64,000 nt of DNA from Xanthomonas sp. DAR 34887 (GTDB taxonomy: Bacteria > Pseudomonadota > Gammaproteobacteria > Xanthomonadales > Xanthomonadaceae): the NCBI RefSeq assembly GCF_041245805.1, contig NZ_CP162490.1:1217001-1281000 (forward strand), given 5' to 3'. Below the pieces are notes generated by a model. It was not told where the DNA came from. It did no database searches and worked only from the letters and a program-made list of their open reading frames with translations. A program made the translations under genes and the position numbers. Each line of letters starts with the position of its first letter. Position 1 is the first letter of the stretch. Shown piece after piece: positions 1 through 8,620 of this stretch.

Positions 1-333
1 ACCCTGCATGCGGTGCACTACTGGGCGCCGGTGCCGTGGGCGTCGCTGTTGTCTGCCAGCGTGGCGCAGACCAGCCTGACCGTGGTGTGGAGCGTGCTCG
101 GCGTGCTCGGCTGGGTGCTCGGCTCGCGCCGCGGCCAGCGCGGCCTGTGGCTGGCCGGTGCGCTGCTGATGGCGGTGGTGCTGGGCAAGCTGTTGCTGGT
201 GGATCGCGGCAACCTCGGCAATGTCGCCGGCATCGCTTCGTTCATCGCCTACGGCCTGCTGTGCACCGTGGTCGGCTATTTCGCGCCTGCACCGCCGCGC
301 GCCACCGAACCGGCCGAGGAGGCCCATCCATGA
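1..333 (+). CDS. DUF2339 family membrane protein, C-terminal end (partial)
   Basis: The reading frame is open from the first base and ends at a TGA that overlaps the next ATG (ATGA), so this is the 3' end of a gene that starts outside the window. About 110 residues are visible. They hold three hydrophobic stretches, around VAQTSLTVVWSVLGVLGWVL, LWLAGALLMAVVLGKLLLV and IASFIAYGLLCTVVGYF, and then a short charged tail ending EEAHP. This pattern, together with a DUF3999 gene immediately downstream, fits the large polytopic DUF2339 inner-membrane proteins, whose function is unknown. The family call rests on the tail and the neighbour rather than on a complete domain. Confidence 0.7.
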   Translation, partial: TLHAVHYWAPVPWASLLSASVAQTSLTVVWSVLGVLGWVLGSRRGQRGLWLAGALLMAVVLGKLLLVDRGNLGNVAGIASFIAYGLLCTVVGYFAPAPPRATEPAEEAHP

Positions 334-1694
334 AACGCCTGATCCTTCCGGCAATGCTGCTGGCCTTGGTTCCGCTGGTCGGCGTCGCCGCCAGCCAGCG
401 CGACGACTATGCGCAGCAATGGCCGCTGACCCTGCAGGATCCGGCGGCCGGCGCCTACCGCGTGCAGCTCGACGATGCGGTGTACCGCAGCGCGCACCTC
501 GCGTCGCTGGGCGACGTGGAGGTGTTCAACGCGGCTGGCGACCCGCTGCCGGCGGCCGTGTTCGCGGCCGAACAGGCCGAGAGTGCGCCGCGCCGGCAGC
601 CCTTGCCCTGGTTCCCGCTGCCGGCCGTGGCCGCTGGCGGTGCCGACAACCTGGAGCTGATCGCCGAGCGCGATAGCGACGGCAGCGTGCGCCGCATCCG
701 CACGCGCATTGCCAGCGGCGGCGCGACCAGCGCCGACGCCGGTTGGTTGATCGATGCCAGCGCGTTGCGCGAGCCGTTGCGCGCGCTGTCGCTGCAGTGG
801 GCGGCCGATACGCAGCCGCGGCAGGCGCGCTACCGGGTCGAGGCCAGCGACGATCTGCGCGACTGGGATCTGCTGGTGCCGGAGGCGACCCTGGTCGACC
901 TGGCCAACCAGGGCAAGCGCCTGCAGCAGTTGCGCATCGCCATCGATCGCAAGGTGCGCTACCTGCGCCTGCTGCCGTTGTCGCCGCCGCCGCTGCCGGC
1001 GCTGACCGGGGTGGAGGCCGAACTGGCGCCGGCACCGGTCGCCGCCGACTGGCACTGGCAGCAATTGGACGCGCTGCACGCCGATCCGGCGCAGCACAGC
1101 TTCGACTTCGTATCGCCCGGCCGCTATCCGGTCGCGCAGATCGACATCGCGCTGCCCGGCAACAGCGCGATCGAATGGCGCGTGCAGAGCCGCGACAACG
1201 CCGAGGCGCCATGGCAGGACCGGGCCGGGCCGTGGGTGGCCTACCAGGTCGGCACTGGCGCCGGCCGCTCGCCGCCGCAGGCGCTGGCGCAGCCGGTGCG
1301 CGACCGTTACTGGCGGCTGCTGGCCACGCAGGACCCGGGCAAGCAGCGGCCGGCGCTGCGCCTGGGCTATCAGCCGGAGACGCTGATCTTCCTGGCCCAG
1401 GGCGTGCCGCCGTACGCGCTGGCTGCCGGCAGCGCGCGCACCCAGCGCGCTGCCGCGCCATTGGCGACCACCTTGCAGGCGCTGCGCGCACAACGCGGCC
1501 CGCAATGGACGCCAGCCACGGCCACGCTCGGCGCGGCGACCCCGTTGGCCGGTGCCGCGGCGCTGCAGGCGCCGGCCGCGCCGCGCGACTGGAAGACCTG
1601 GCTGCTGTGGGCGCTGCTGGTCGGCGGCGCGCTGATCGTGGTCGGTTTCGCGGTCAGCCTGTTGCGCAAGCCGGTCGCGCCCGGCGCGGACTGA
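330..1694 (+). CDS. DUF3999 family protein
   Basis: A 454-residue protein with an N-terminal signal peptide (MKRLILPAMLLALVPLVGVAA) and one C-terminal membrane helix (TWLLWALLVGGALIVVGFAV) followed by a short basic tail. It should be anchored in the inner membrane with most of its mass in the periplasm. The body is rich in beta-type sequence and includes a segment RYRVEASDDLRDWDLLVPEA that resembles discoidin-like folds. The ATG overlaps the stop of the upstream DUF2339 gene, so the two are translationally coupled and probably work together in the envelope. Function is unknown; DUF3999 is recognised from overall architecture and from its DUF2339 partner. Confidence 0.8.
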   Translation: MKRLILPAMLLALVPLVGVAASQRDDYAQQWPLTLQDPAAGAYRVQLDDAVYRSAHLASLGDVEVFNAAGDPLPAAVFAAEQAESAPRRQPLPWFPLPAVAAGGADNLELIAERDSDGSVRRIRTRIASGGATSADAGWLIDASALREPLRALSLQWAADTQPRQARYRVEASDDLRDWDLLVPEATLVDLANQGKRLQQLRIAIDRKVRYLRLLPLSPPPLPALTGVEAELAPAPVAADWHWQQLDALHADPAQHSFDFVSPGRYPVAQIDIALPGNSAIEWRVQSRDNAEAPWQDRAGPWVAYQVGTGAGRSPPQALAQPVRDRYWRLLATQDPGKQRPALRLGYQPETLIFLAQGVPPYALAAGSARTQRAAAPLATTLQALRAQRGPQWTPATATLGAATPLAGAAALQAPAAPRDWKTWLLWALLVGGALIVVGFAVSLLRKPVAPGAD

Positions 1695-1969
1695 GCGTCG
1701 CCGGCGTCGCCGGCGTTGCCGCGCCACGCGCCTGCTGCGGCGTGGCGAGCCTCGATGCGCGCGGGGTTTTGCGCGGGCCGCTGCGCTGCGCCACCCGCTG
1801 CGCGATGTCTCGATTTGCCGCTGCGCGGCCGACACCGGACAATGGCCGCCTCGGCCCCGCCCGCGCGCGCTGGCGCCAGCGCGCCTAAAGCGGGCGTTCC
1901 GACCGCCGCGCCCAGGCTGCGCACCGCATCCTCTTTCCTCAGCAACCCCACGATAGCGAGCAACCGACA

Positions 1970-3148
1970 ATGCCCATCCTGCGAATGACCGACCTCGACC
2001 TGTCCGGCAAGCGTGTGCTGATCCGGCAAGACCTCAACGTGCCGATCGACGACAACGGCCAGATCACGTCCGAGCAGCGCATCCTGGCTTCGGTGCCGAC
2101 GCTGAAGCGCGCGCTGGAACAGGGCGCGGCGGTGATGGTGACCTCGCACCTGGGGCGGCCCAAGGAAGGCGTGTGGACGCAGGCCGATTCGCTGGCGCCG
2201 GTCGCCGCGCGGCTGACCGCGCTGCTCGGCACCGAGGTGCCGCTGCTGCGCGACTGGGTCGACGGCGTGGAGGTGCAGCCCGGGCAGATCGTGCTGCTGG
2301 AGAATTGCCGCATGAACGTCGGCGAGGGCAAGGACGACGAGGCGCTGGCGAAGAAATATGCGGCGCTGTGCGACGTGTTCGTGATGGATGCGTTCGGCAC
2401 CGCGCACCGCGCGCAGGCGTCCACCCACGGCGTGATCCGGTTCGCCCCGGTGGCAGCCGGCGGCCCGCTGCTGATGGCCGAGCTGGACGCGCTGGCCAAG
2501 GCGCTGGAGCACCCGGCCAAGCCGCTGCTGGCGATCGTCGCCGGCAGCAAGGTCTCGACCAAGCTGGAACTGCTGTCGAATCTGGTCAACAAGGTCGAGC
2601 AGCTGATCGTCGGCGGTGGCATCGCCAACACCTTCATCGCCGCGGCCGGCCATCCGGTCGGCAAGTCGCTGTGCGAGCCGGACCTGCTCGACACCGCGCG
2701 CAAGATCGTCGCCGACGCCAATGCGCGCGGCGCGGCGATCCCGCTGCCCACCGACGTGGTGGTGGCCAAGCAGTTCTTGCCCGATGCCGAGGCCACGGTG
2801 AAGGCGCTGGCCGACGTCGCCGACGACGACCTGATCCTGGACATCGGCCCGCAGACCGCGGCGCACTACGCCGAGCTGATCGCCAAGGCCGGCACCGTGG
2901 TGTGGAACGGCCCGGTCGGCGTGTTCGAGTTCGACGCGTTCGGTCACGGCACCGAAACCCTGGCGCGCGCCATTGCCGCCTCGCCTGCGTTCTCCATCGC
3001 CGGCGGCGGCGACACCCTGGCCGCGGTCGACAAGTACGGCATCGCCGAGCAGGTCAGCTACATCTCCACCGGCGGCGGCGCGTTCCTGGAGTTCCTGGAA
3101 GGCAAGACCCTGCCGGCGGTGGCCGCCCTGCAGGCGCGCGGCGCGTGA
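1970..3148 (+). CDS. pgk: Phosphoglycerate kinase
   Basis: Catalyses 1,3-bisphosphoglycerate + ADP to 3-phosphoglycerate + ATP in the cytoplasm. The protein has 392 residues, the usual bacterial length. Visible signatures are the N-terminal RVLIRQDLNVPIDDNG motif, SHLGRPK with the substrate-binding His and Arg, the hinge-domain stretch VAGSKVSTKLELL, WNGPVGVFEF, and the C-terminal nucleotide-site motif GGGDTLAAV followed by ISTGGGAFLEFLEG. The gene follows a 275-bp gene-free gap and couples to the phosphatase behind it through a GTGA overlap. Together with pyk and fba downstream it forms a glycolysis/gluconeogenesis group. Confidence 0.98.
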   Translation: MPILRMTDLDLSGKRVLIRQDLNVPIDDNGQITSEQRILASVPTLKRALEQGAAVMVTSHLGRPKEGVWTQADSLAPVAARLTALLGTEVPLLRDWVDGVEVQPGQIVLLENCRMNVGEGKDDEALAKKYAALCDVFVMDAFGTAHRAQASTHGVIRFAPVAAGGPLLMAELDALAKALEHPAKPLLAIVAGSKVSTKLELLSNLVNKVEQLIVGGGIANTFIAAAGHPVGKSLCEPDLLDTARKIVADANARGAAIPLPTDVVVAKQFLPDAEATVKALADVADDDLILDIGPQTAAHYAELIAKAGTVVWNGPVGVFEFDAFGHGTETLARAIAASPAFSIAGGGDTLAAVDKYGIAEQVSYISTGGGAFLEFLEGKTLPAVAALQARGA

Positions 3149-3786
3149 GCGCGCCCACCCTGTTCTTCGACCTGGACGGCACCCTGGTCGATTCGGAGAT
3201 CGGCATCGTCGGCAGCATCGCGCATGCGTTCGAGCAGTTGCACCAGCCGGTGCCGGGGCCGGACGCGCTGCGCGCCTGGATCGGCCCGCCGCTGCGCGAC
3301 AGCTTCCACGCGCATTTCGACGATCCGGCCGTGGTCGAGCAGGCGTTGGCGCTGTACCGCCAGCGCTACGACGAGCGCGGCTGGCGCGAGCACACGGTGT
3401 TTCCGGAGATCGGTGCGGCGGTCGAGGCATTGGCCGCGGCCGGCCATCGCTTCGCGGTGGTGACCTCGAAGAACGAGCGTTTCGCCCGGCGCATCGTCGA
3501 GACGCTGCCGTTCGCCGCGCATTTCGAGGAGGTGGTCGGCGCCAGCGAGGACGGCCAGCGCCGCTTCAAGCCGGACCTGATCGCCGAGGCCCTGCGGCGG
3601 CTGTCGCTGCAGCCGGCGCAGTGCGTGATGATCGGCGACCGGCGCATGGACATCGAAGGCGCCAACCACCACGGCATGCGCAGCATCGGCGTGCTGTGGG
3701 GCTTCGGCGACGAGGCGGAGCTGCGCCAGGCCGGCGCCAGCGCGCTGGCGCAGGTGCCGGCGCAGTTGCCGGGCTTGGTGGCTTGA
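3145..3786 (+). CDS. HAD-superfamily phosphatase (phosphoglycolate phosphatase-like)
   Basis: A 213-residue HAD hydrolase of subfamily IA. It has motif I LFFDLDGTLVDSE with both Asp residues, motif II in VVTSKNERFA, motif III Lys in RRFKPDLIAEAL and motif IV MIGDRRMDIEGA. The cap domain falls between motifs I and II. I chose the GTG that overlaps the pgk stop (GTGA) because it puts motif I four residues from the start, the normal position. Such enzymes hydrolyse small phosphomonoesters such as 2-phosphoglycolate or nucleotides; the substrate cannot be read from the sequence. Coupling to pgk suggests a housekeeping or metabolite-repair role. Confidence 0.88.
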   Translation: MSAPTLFFDLDGTLVDSEIGIVGSIAHAFEQLHQPVPGPDALRAWIGPPLRDSFHAHFDDPAVVEQALALYRQRYDERGWREHTVFPEIGAAVEALAAAGHRFAVVTSKNERFARRIVETLPFAAHFEEVVGASEDGQRRFKPDLIAEALRRLSLQPAQCVMIGDRRMDIEGANHHGMRSIGVLWGFGDEAELRQAGASALAQVPAQLPGLVA

Positions 3787-3790
3787 CGGC

Positions 3791-3820
3791 GGGGATTGGG
3801 GAGTCGGGATTGGGGATTGG
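3791..3820 (+). repeat. G-rich GGGATTGGGG spacer repeat, potential G-quadruplex
   Basis: Four runs of three or four G (3791-3794, 3798-3801, 3806-3808, 3812-3815) are separated by loops of three or four bases, and a fifth GG run follows. This fits the G3+N1-7 quadruplex pattern on the coding strand. It lies directly behind the phosphatase stop and about 170 bp before pyk. Similar GGGATTGGGGA strings are common between genes in xanthomonads. Confidence 0.7.
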
Positions 3821-3988
3821 TGAAAGCGGGAGCGCCGCCGTGGGCCGGGCGGTGCGGCTGCGAGTCCACATACTGTCCCGCACTGTCTGCAAGACATGCA
3901 TGAATTCGCGGTGGCCTATTCCGATTCGCCATCCTGTCGCAGGGGCGCCTGTGCTAGTTTTGACGGCTTTTCCAGGGAACGACGTATC

Positions 3989-5455
3989 ATGATCGAACGC
4001 CAGCGCCGCACCAAGATTCTCGCCACCCTCGGCCCGGCCACGGATCCGCCCGGCGTGCTCGAGGACCTGTTCCGCGCCGGCGTCAACGTCGTGCGCCTGA
4101 ATTTCTCCCACGGCGACCCGTCCGGCCAGGCCAAGCGCGCCGCCGAAGTACGCGCCGCCGCGCAGCGCGTGGGCAGCGAAGTGGGCATCCTCGCCGACCT
4201 GCCGGGTCCGAAGATCCGCATCGAGCGCTTCGCCGCCGGCAAGGTGTCGCTGAAGGCCGGCGCGCGCTTCGACCTGGTCGCCGACGCCAATGCGCCGGCC
4301 GGCAACGAAAACGAGGTCGGCGTCAGCTATCTGGGCCTGCCCAACGACGTCAAGCCCGGCGACGTGCTGCTGCTCGACGACGGCCTGCTGCAGTTGCAGG
4401 TGGTCGAGGTCGACGGCCCGCGCATCGTCAACACCGTGCTCAACGACGGCGTGCTGTCCGATCGCAAGGGCCTGAACAAGCAGGGCGGTGGCCTGTCGCT
4501 GGGCGCGCTGACCAAGCGCGACGAAGAACTGATCGGCATCGTCGCCAAGATCGGCGTGGATTTCATCGCGGTGTCGTTCTGCCGCAATGCGCAGGACATG
4601 CACGACGCGCGCCGCATCGCCCAGGAACACGGTTGCAACGCCGCGCTGGTGTCCAAGATCGAGCGCACCGAGGCGATCGAGAACCTGAGCGAGATCGTCG
4701 AGGCCAGCGACGTGGTGATGGTCGCGCGCGGCGACCTGGGCGTGGAGATCGGCGATGCCGAGCTGCCGGGCCTGCAGAAGAAGATCATCAAGGAATCGCT
4801 GGCGCAGAACAAAGTGGTGATCACCGCCACGCAGATGCTGCAGTCGATGGTCGAGAACCCGATCCCGACCCGCGCCGAGGTGCTGGACGTGGCCAACGCG
4901 GTGATCGACGGCACCGATGCGGTGATGCTGTCGGCCGAGACCGCCGCCGGCGCCTACCCGGTCAAGGCGGTGCAGGCGATGGCGCGGATCTGCCTGGGCG
5001 CCGAGCGCCAGTTCGAGATGGATACCGACTTCGAGGCCGCGCAGCGCAACCTCGAGCGCGCCGACCAGGCGATCGCGATGGCGACGATGTTCCTGTCCGA
5101 GCACATCGGCCTGAGCGGCGTGGTCACCCTGACCGAATCCGGCGGCACCCCGCGCTTCCTGTCGCGGTTCCGTTCGAAGATGCCGATCTACGCGTTCACC
5201 CGCCACGACGGCGCGCGCCGCGGCATGGCGATGATGCGTGGCGTGTTCCCGATCAACTTCGACAGCCGCGGCCTGACCCCGCGCGAAGCGGCGCGTGCGG
5301 CGATCCGCCTGCTGGTCGAGGCCGAGCGCATGGGCCCCGGCGACCGCGTGGTGTTCACCAGCGGCGAGCACATGGAAACGCACGGTGCGACCAACACCCT
5401 GCGCCTGCTTGAAGTCGGCCCCGACGGCCGCGCCAGCGGCCTGGGCGAGCTGTAA
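3989..5455 (+). CDS. pyk: Pyruvate kinase
   Basis: Converts phosphoenolpyruvate + ADP to pyruvate + ATP, the last step of glycolysis. The 488-residue protein starts MIERQRRTKILATLGPA, has the substrate-binding RLNFSHG motif, the catalytic signature around ALVSKIERTEAIENL (K) and MVARGDLGVEIG, then ATQMLQSMVENPIPTRAEV, and ends with the PK C-terminal domain. The chosen ATG has AGGGA about 10 bases upstream; longer in-frame extensions to 3896 look like untranslated leader. It is a pyruvate kinase II-type sequence and ends just before a strong terminator. Confidence 0.97.
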   Translation: MIERQRRTKILATLGPATDPPGVLEDLFRAGVNVVRLNFSHGDPSGQAKRAAEVRAAAQRVGSEVGILADLPGPKIRIERFAAGKVSLKAGARFDLVADANAPAGNENEVGVSYLGLPNDVKPGDVLLLDDGLLQLQVVEVDGPRIVNTVLNDGVLSDRKGLNKQGGGLSLGALTKRDEELIGIVAKIGVDFIAVSFCRNAQDMHDARRIAQEHGCNAALVSKIERTEAIENLSEIVEASDVVMVARGDLGVEIGDAELPGLQKKIIKESLAQNKVVITATQMLQSMVENPIPTRAEVLDVANAVIDGTDAVMLSAETAAGAYPVKAVQAMARICLGAERQFEMDTDFEAAQRNLERADQAIAMATMFLSEHIGLSGVVTLTESGGTPRFLSRFRSKMPIYAFTRHDGARRGMAMMRGVFPINFDSRGLTPREAARAAIRLLVEAERMGPGDRVVFTSGEHMETHGATNTLRLLEVGPDGRASGLGEL

Positions 5456-5486
5456 CCGCGCCGGCGTCGCCACGCCGGCCCACCGA

Positions 5487-5523
5487 CCGCGCGCTGCCTG
5501 CCTGGGCAGTGCGCGGTTTTTTT
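5487..5523 (+). terminator. Rho-independent terminator of pyk
   Basis: A GC-rich stem formed by CCGCGCGCTGCC and GGGCAGTGCGCGG (one mismatch/wobble) encloses a loop of a few bases and is followed at once by seven T. It lies 31 bp after the pyk stop, so transcription of the glycolytic group should end here, before the convergent efflux block. Confidence 0.9.
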
Positions 5524-5663
5524 ATCCCGGCTCCAGCGCAGTACTTCGCTGGACCACGCGCAGGTATGCGCTCGGGCTGTCGATGCAGGGTTTGATCGAG
5601 CGGGCCGAGACGAGGCGCAAACTCGACGGTTGGCGATACGTACATGCGTACAGCGTTTGTCCG

Positions 5664-6202
5664 CTATCGGTGCATGTCGAATATCACGCAGGTCGTGGTC
5701 GCATGCGCGTAGAGCTTTCCGCTTTCGTCTTCGACACGCGCCTCGGTCGTGGCAATCCGGCGGCCAGCGTGGATGATCTTGGCGACCGCGCGCAACGGCC
5801 CGGTTTGGTGCGAGGCCGGACGCACGATGTTGATGCTCAGCTCTGCCGTCGTGTACGAACGCCCCGCTGCCAGCGTGCTTTGCACCGCGCAGCCAAGCGC
5901 CGAGTCAAGCAGCGTCGAAAACCAGCCGCCGTGGACCGTGCCTAACGGGTTGTAGTGCCGGAGCAACGGAATACCCTGGAACACGGCGCGGCCATCATCC
6001 ACCTCCAGCAGGGTCATGTTCATCGTGTCGTTCATCGGAGGATACGGGAGTTCGCCGGACATCATCGCCTCGAGGATGTCACGTCCGGTTTTCCGGCGAT
6101 CTGCTCGATTCGCGCAAGACCGGGATTGCCGCCCCCGGCAAGAGCGCGCCGACATGCTGCTTCGTGCTGGGCCAGCCAGTCATTGTTCGATAGGGAATCC
6201 AT
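5664..6202 (-). pseudogene. PaaI-family hotdog thioesterase, frameshifted near the N-terminus
   Basis: Two adjacent frames on the minus strand together make one thioesterase. The ATG at 6202 has a perfect Shine-Dalgarno (GGAGG, 7-base spacing) and encodes MDSLSNNDWLAQHEAACRRA up to IEQIAGK, but that frame then stops within about ten codons. The next frame continues with TGRDILEAMMSGELPYPPMN and the complete hotdog core, including NPLGTVHGGWFSTLLDSALG, and ends CVIFDMHR. Adding one T to the TTTT run at 6089-6092 restores a continuous ORF of about 180 codons. The catalytic domain is whole, so a shorter product could start at the ATGATG near 6065, which has GAGG just upstream. It is last in the leftward efflux operon. 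A sequencing error in the homopolymer is the main alternative. Confidence 0.75.
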
Positions 6203-6279
6203 CGGTTGCCTCCGGCGATCGTGTTTGCGAACGTGACAGGGATATGCCGGCAGCAGACAGTGCTCCGGCACGACGTTTC

Positions 6280-7755
6280 CTACGGTTTTTCCGGACTCGC
6301 TTGCAGCGGGCGGGATGTGGCGATGGCTGCGGGCGATGTGCGCACGGGCAGGCACAGCAGCGCGGTGATCAGCGCCAGGCTCATGTGCCACAGGTAGATC
6401 GCGTCGAAGTCGGCACGCTGCAAGCTGCCGCTGCCGAGCAGCAGCACGGTCAGCGCCACTCCCATGACCGAGCCGATTTGCCGTACCGCCTGGTTGACGG
6501 CACCGCCGACGGCGTAGTGCTCTGCCGGCAAGCGGCTGACCGCGGCCCCGGACAGCGACGGCATGACCATGCCGACCCCGATCCCGCTCAACAGCATGCC
6601 GGGCAGCCACTGCGTCACATAGGCCGGTTCGGTGCCAGGCACCAGCAAGAACCACACGGCGCTGGCCGCATAGATCAGGCAGCCCACCACCAGTAACGGG
6701 CGGTGTCCATGTCGGCCTGCCACCCGGCCCGAGAGCGCCGCCGCCGGAACGACCATCAGCGGCCCCGGCGCCATCGCCACGCCCGCCAGCGGCAATGGAT
6801 ATTTCCAGATCGCATTCATGTAGAAAAAGAACGCGAAAAACATCATCGAGAACGCGATGCCGAAGCTGAACGTTGCCAGATTGACGTAGCGATAGGTCGC
6901 ATTGCGAAACAGACGCAAGTCGACCAGTGGAGCAGGGGCGATCCTCGCCCAAACGACGAACCCGACGATGCTCGCCAGTCCGATGCCCGCAGCCGACAGC
7001 AGTGCCTGCTGCGACCAGTTCGGCGACTGCGCTTGCACGATGGACAACGCCAACGTGCCGATGCCGACGACGAGCAGGCACATGCCCACCACATCCAGCG
7101 GGCGCTTTGTGGTTGGCTGCCTGGATTCGCGCAGCAGCGCCGCACCGCGCCAGATGGAGAAAATCCCCAAAGGCACATTCAGATAGAACGCCCATTGCCA
7201 GCCAAGCGAGGCGATCACGAACGACCCCATGCTGGGGCCGACGGCCGCAGCCAGGCCGCCGACAGCACCCCATAGACTGACCGCGACGGCTCGCTTGCCG
7301 AGCGGGAATGCCGCCAGCACAAGCGAAAGCGATGCGGGCGTGAGCAATGCGGCGCCCATGGCTTGCAGGCTTCGGGCAAGGACCAGCCATTGCACGCTGG
7401 TGGCCAAGCCACAGGCAACGGAGGCCGCCAAGAACAGCGCGACGCCAAGCAGGAATATCTTCTTGCGTCCATGCTTGTCTGCCAATCCGCCCGAGGGAAT
7501 CAGCATCGCGGCATAGACCACGGTGTAAGCATTGATCACCCACGACAGGTCCGCTGCGGTGGCCTGCGCAAACCCGGCCCGCAAGGCGCTGAAGGCGGCA
7601 AACAACATCGTGCCGTCCATCGAGACAAGAAACACCGCCATGCTCACCACCCAGAACACCGGCCACGGTGACGCGGTGTCGGGCGGCTCGCTGGGCAAGG
7701 CTTGGCTGTTCGAGTAGGCCAAGGAGTTGTTCCGATCGTTTTCCGCGCGTTGCAT
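6280..7755 (-). CDS. MFS transporter, DHA2 (EmrB/QacA-type) drug efflux
   Basis: A 491-residue inner-membrane protein with about 14 predicted hydrophobic helices, the size and topology of DHA2 drug:proton antiporters. The loop between helices 2 and 3 carries LADKHGRKKIFLLGV, the MFS motif A. A motif-C-like glycine-rich helix, AVGGLAAAVGPSMGSFVI, follows. The N-terminal 30 residues are hydrophilic. It lies 19 bp behind the SDR stop and 77 bp before the thioesterase start in a leftward operon headed by an RND adaptor. Likely it exports a hydrophobic toxic compound; the substrate is unknown. No clear Shine-Dalgarno precedes the ATG, which may reflect coupling to the gene in front. Confidence 0.9.
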   Translation of the reverse strand: MQRAENDRNNSLAYSNSQALPSEPPDTASPWPVFWVVSMAVFLVSMDGTMLFAAFSALRAGFAQATAADLSWVINAYTVVYAAMLIPSGGLADKHGRKKIFLLGVALFLAASVACGLATSVQWLVLARSLQAMGAALLTPASLSLVLAAFPLGKRAVAVSLWGAVGGLAAAVGPSMGSFVIASLGWQWAFYLNVPLGIFSIWRGAALLRESRQPTTKRPLDVVGMCLLVVGIGTLALSIVQAQSPNWSQQALLSAAGIGLASIVGFVVWARIAPAPLVDLRLFRNATYRYVNLATFSFGIAFSMMFFAFFFYMNAIWKYPLPLAGVAMAPGPLMVVPAAALSGRVAGRHGHRPLLVVGCLIYAASAVWFLLVPGTEPAYVTQWLPGMLLSGIGVGMVMPSLSGAAVSRLPAEHYAVGGAVNQAVRQIGSVMGVALTVLLLGSGSLQRADFDAIYLWHMSLALITALLCLPVRTSPAAIATSRPLQASPEKP

Positions 7756-7774
7756 GGCAGTTCGTCGCGTCGCC

Positions 7775-8581
7775 TCAGGCCAATCCGAAGGTCTTTCTCA
7801 GGCCTTTTTCGACCGGGCCAGCTGGCAGGAATCGGCGCAACCTGGCCAACAGCGAGGCCTCGCCCTTGGGCGTGCGGCGCATCTTCCAGGTTCCCAACGC
7901 CGCATCGAGGATCGTGCTGGCGACGCCCTCGGGATCGGGTGCGTTCTGAACATTCTTCCGAATGGCTTGGGAGACGACAGCGAACTCGCTGCTGTAGTCG
8001 GCAATCCTGGACGTTGTCTGTGGCGCGTTGAGATCCAGGTTGGTTTTGGTGAAGGACGGCTCGACCAGCGCCACGCGAATCCCGAATTGGCGTAGCTCGT
8101 GATCCAGGGTTTCCGAGAGGCCTTCGACGGCGTGCTTGGAGGCTGCATAGAGCGCCATGTAGGGTGCGGGCAGAAAGCCCAGCACCGAGCTGATGTTGAC
8201 GATTCGGCCGGAACGCTGCCCACGCATGTGCGGCAGCACCGCCTGGATCGTGCGCAACACGCCGAACAGGTTGGTGTCGAACAACGCCTGAGCTTCTGCA
8301 ATCGACGTTTCTTCCGTTGCGCCGAGCAAGGTCACGCCCGCGCTGTTGACCAGCACGTCGATACGGCCGGCTTGGGCGATGATGGTCTGGATGCCGCGTT
8401 GAACCGACGCGGCGTCCCGAATATCCATCTCGACGAGCGCAACGCCGGGGATCGCCTGTGCCTTTTCGGCATTGCGCACGGTTCCGAATACCTGGCAGCC
8501 AAGTTCAGCAAATTTCGCTGCGGCGGCGCGCCCGATGCCCGAGGACACGCCGGTGATGACAACGACCTTGGAATTTTCCAT
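7775..8581 (-). CDS. SDR-family NAD(P)-dependent oxidoreductase
   Basis: A 268-residue classical short-chain dehydrogenase. The Rossmann motif TGVSSGIGRA sits near the N-terminus, followed by NSAG, the catalytic Ser in NISSVLGF and the YAASK Tyr-Lys pair. The C-terminal quarter is basic (GTWKMRRTPKG). AGGAA precedes the ATG by six bases. The substrate is unknown. Because it sits between RND and MFS pump genes it may modify the same compound that is exported, or simply be co-induced with them by the TetR regulator. Confidence 0.9.
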   Translation of the reverse strand: MENSKVVVITGVSSGIGRAAAAKFAELGCQVFGTVRNAEKAQAIPGVALVEMDIRDAASVQRGIQTIIAQAGRIDVLVNSAGVTLLGATEETSIAEAQALFDTNLFGVLRTIQAVLPHMRGQRSGRIVNISSVLGFLPAPYMALYAASKHAVEGLSETLDHELRQFGIRVALVEPSFTKTNLDLNAPQTTSRIADYSSEFAVVSQAIRKNVQNAPDPEGVASTILDAALGTWKMRRTPKGEASLLARLRRFLPAGPVEKGLRKTFGLA

Positions 8582-8620
8582 GGCGGTTCCTTTGGTGAGT
8601 TGAATTGGTGCGAGGGATGA

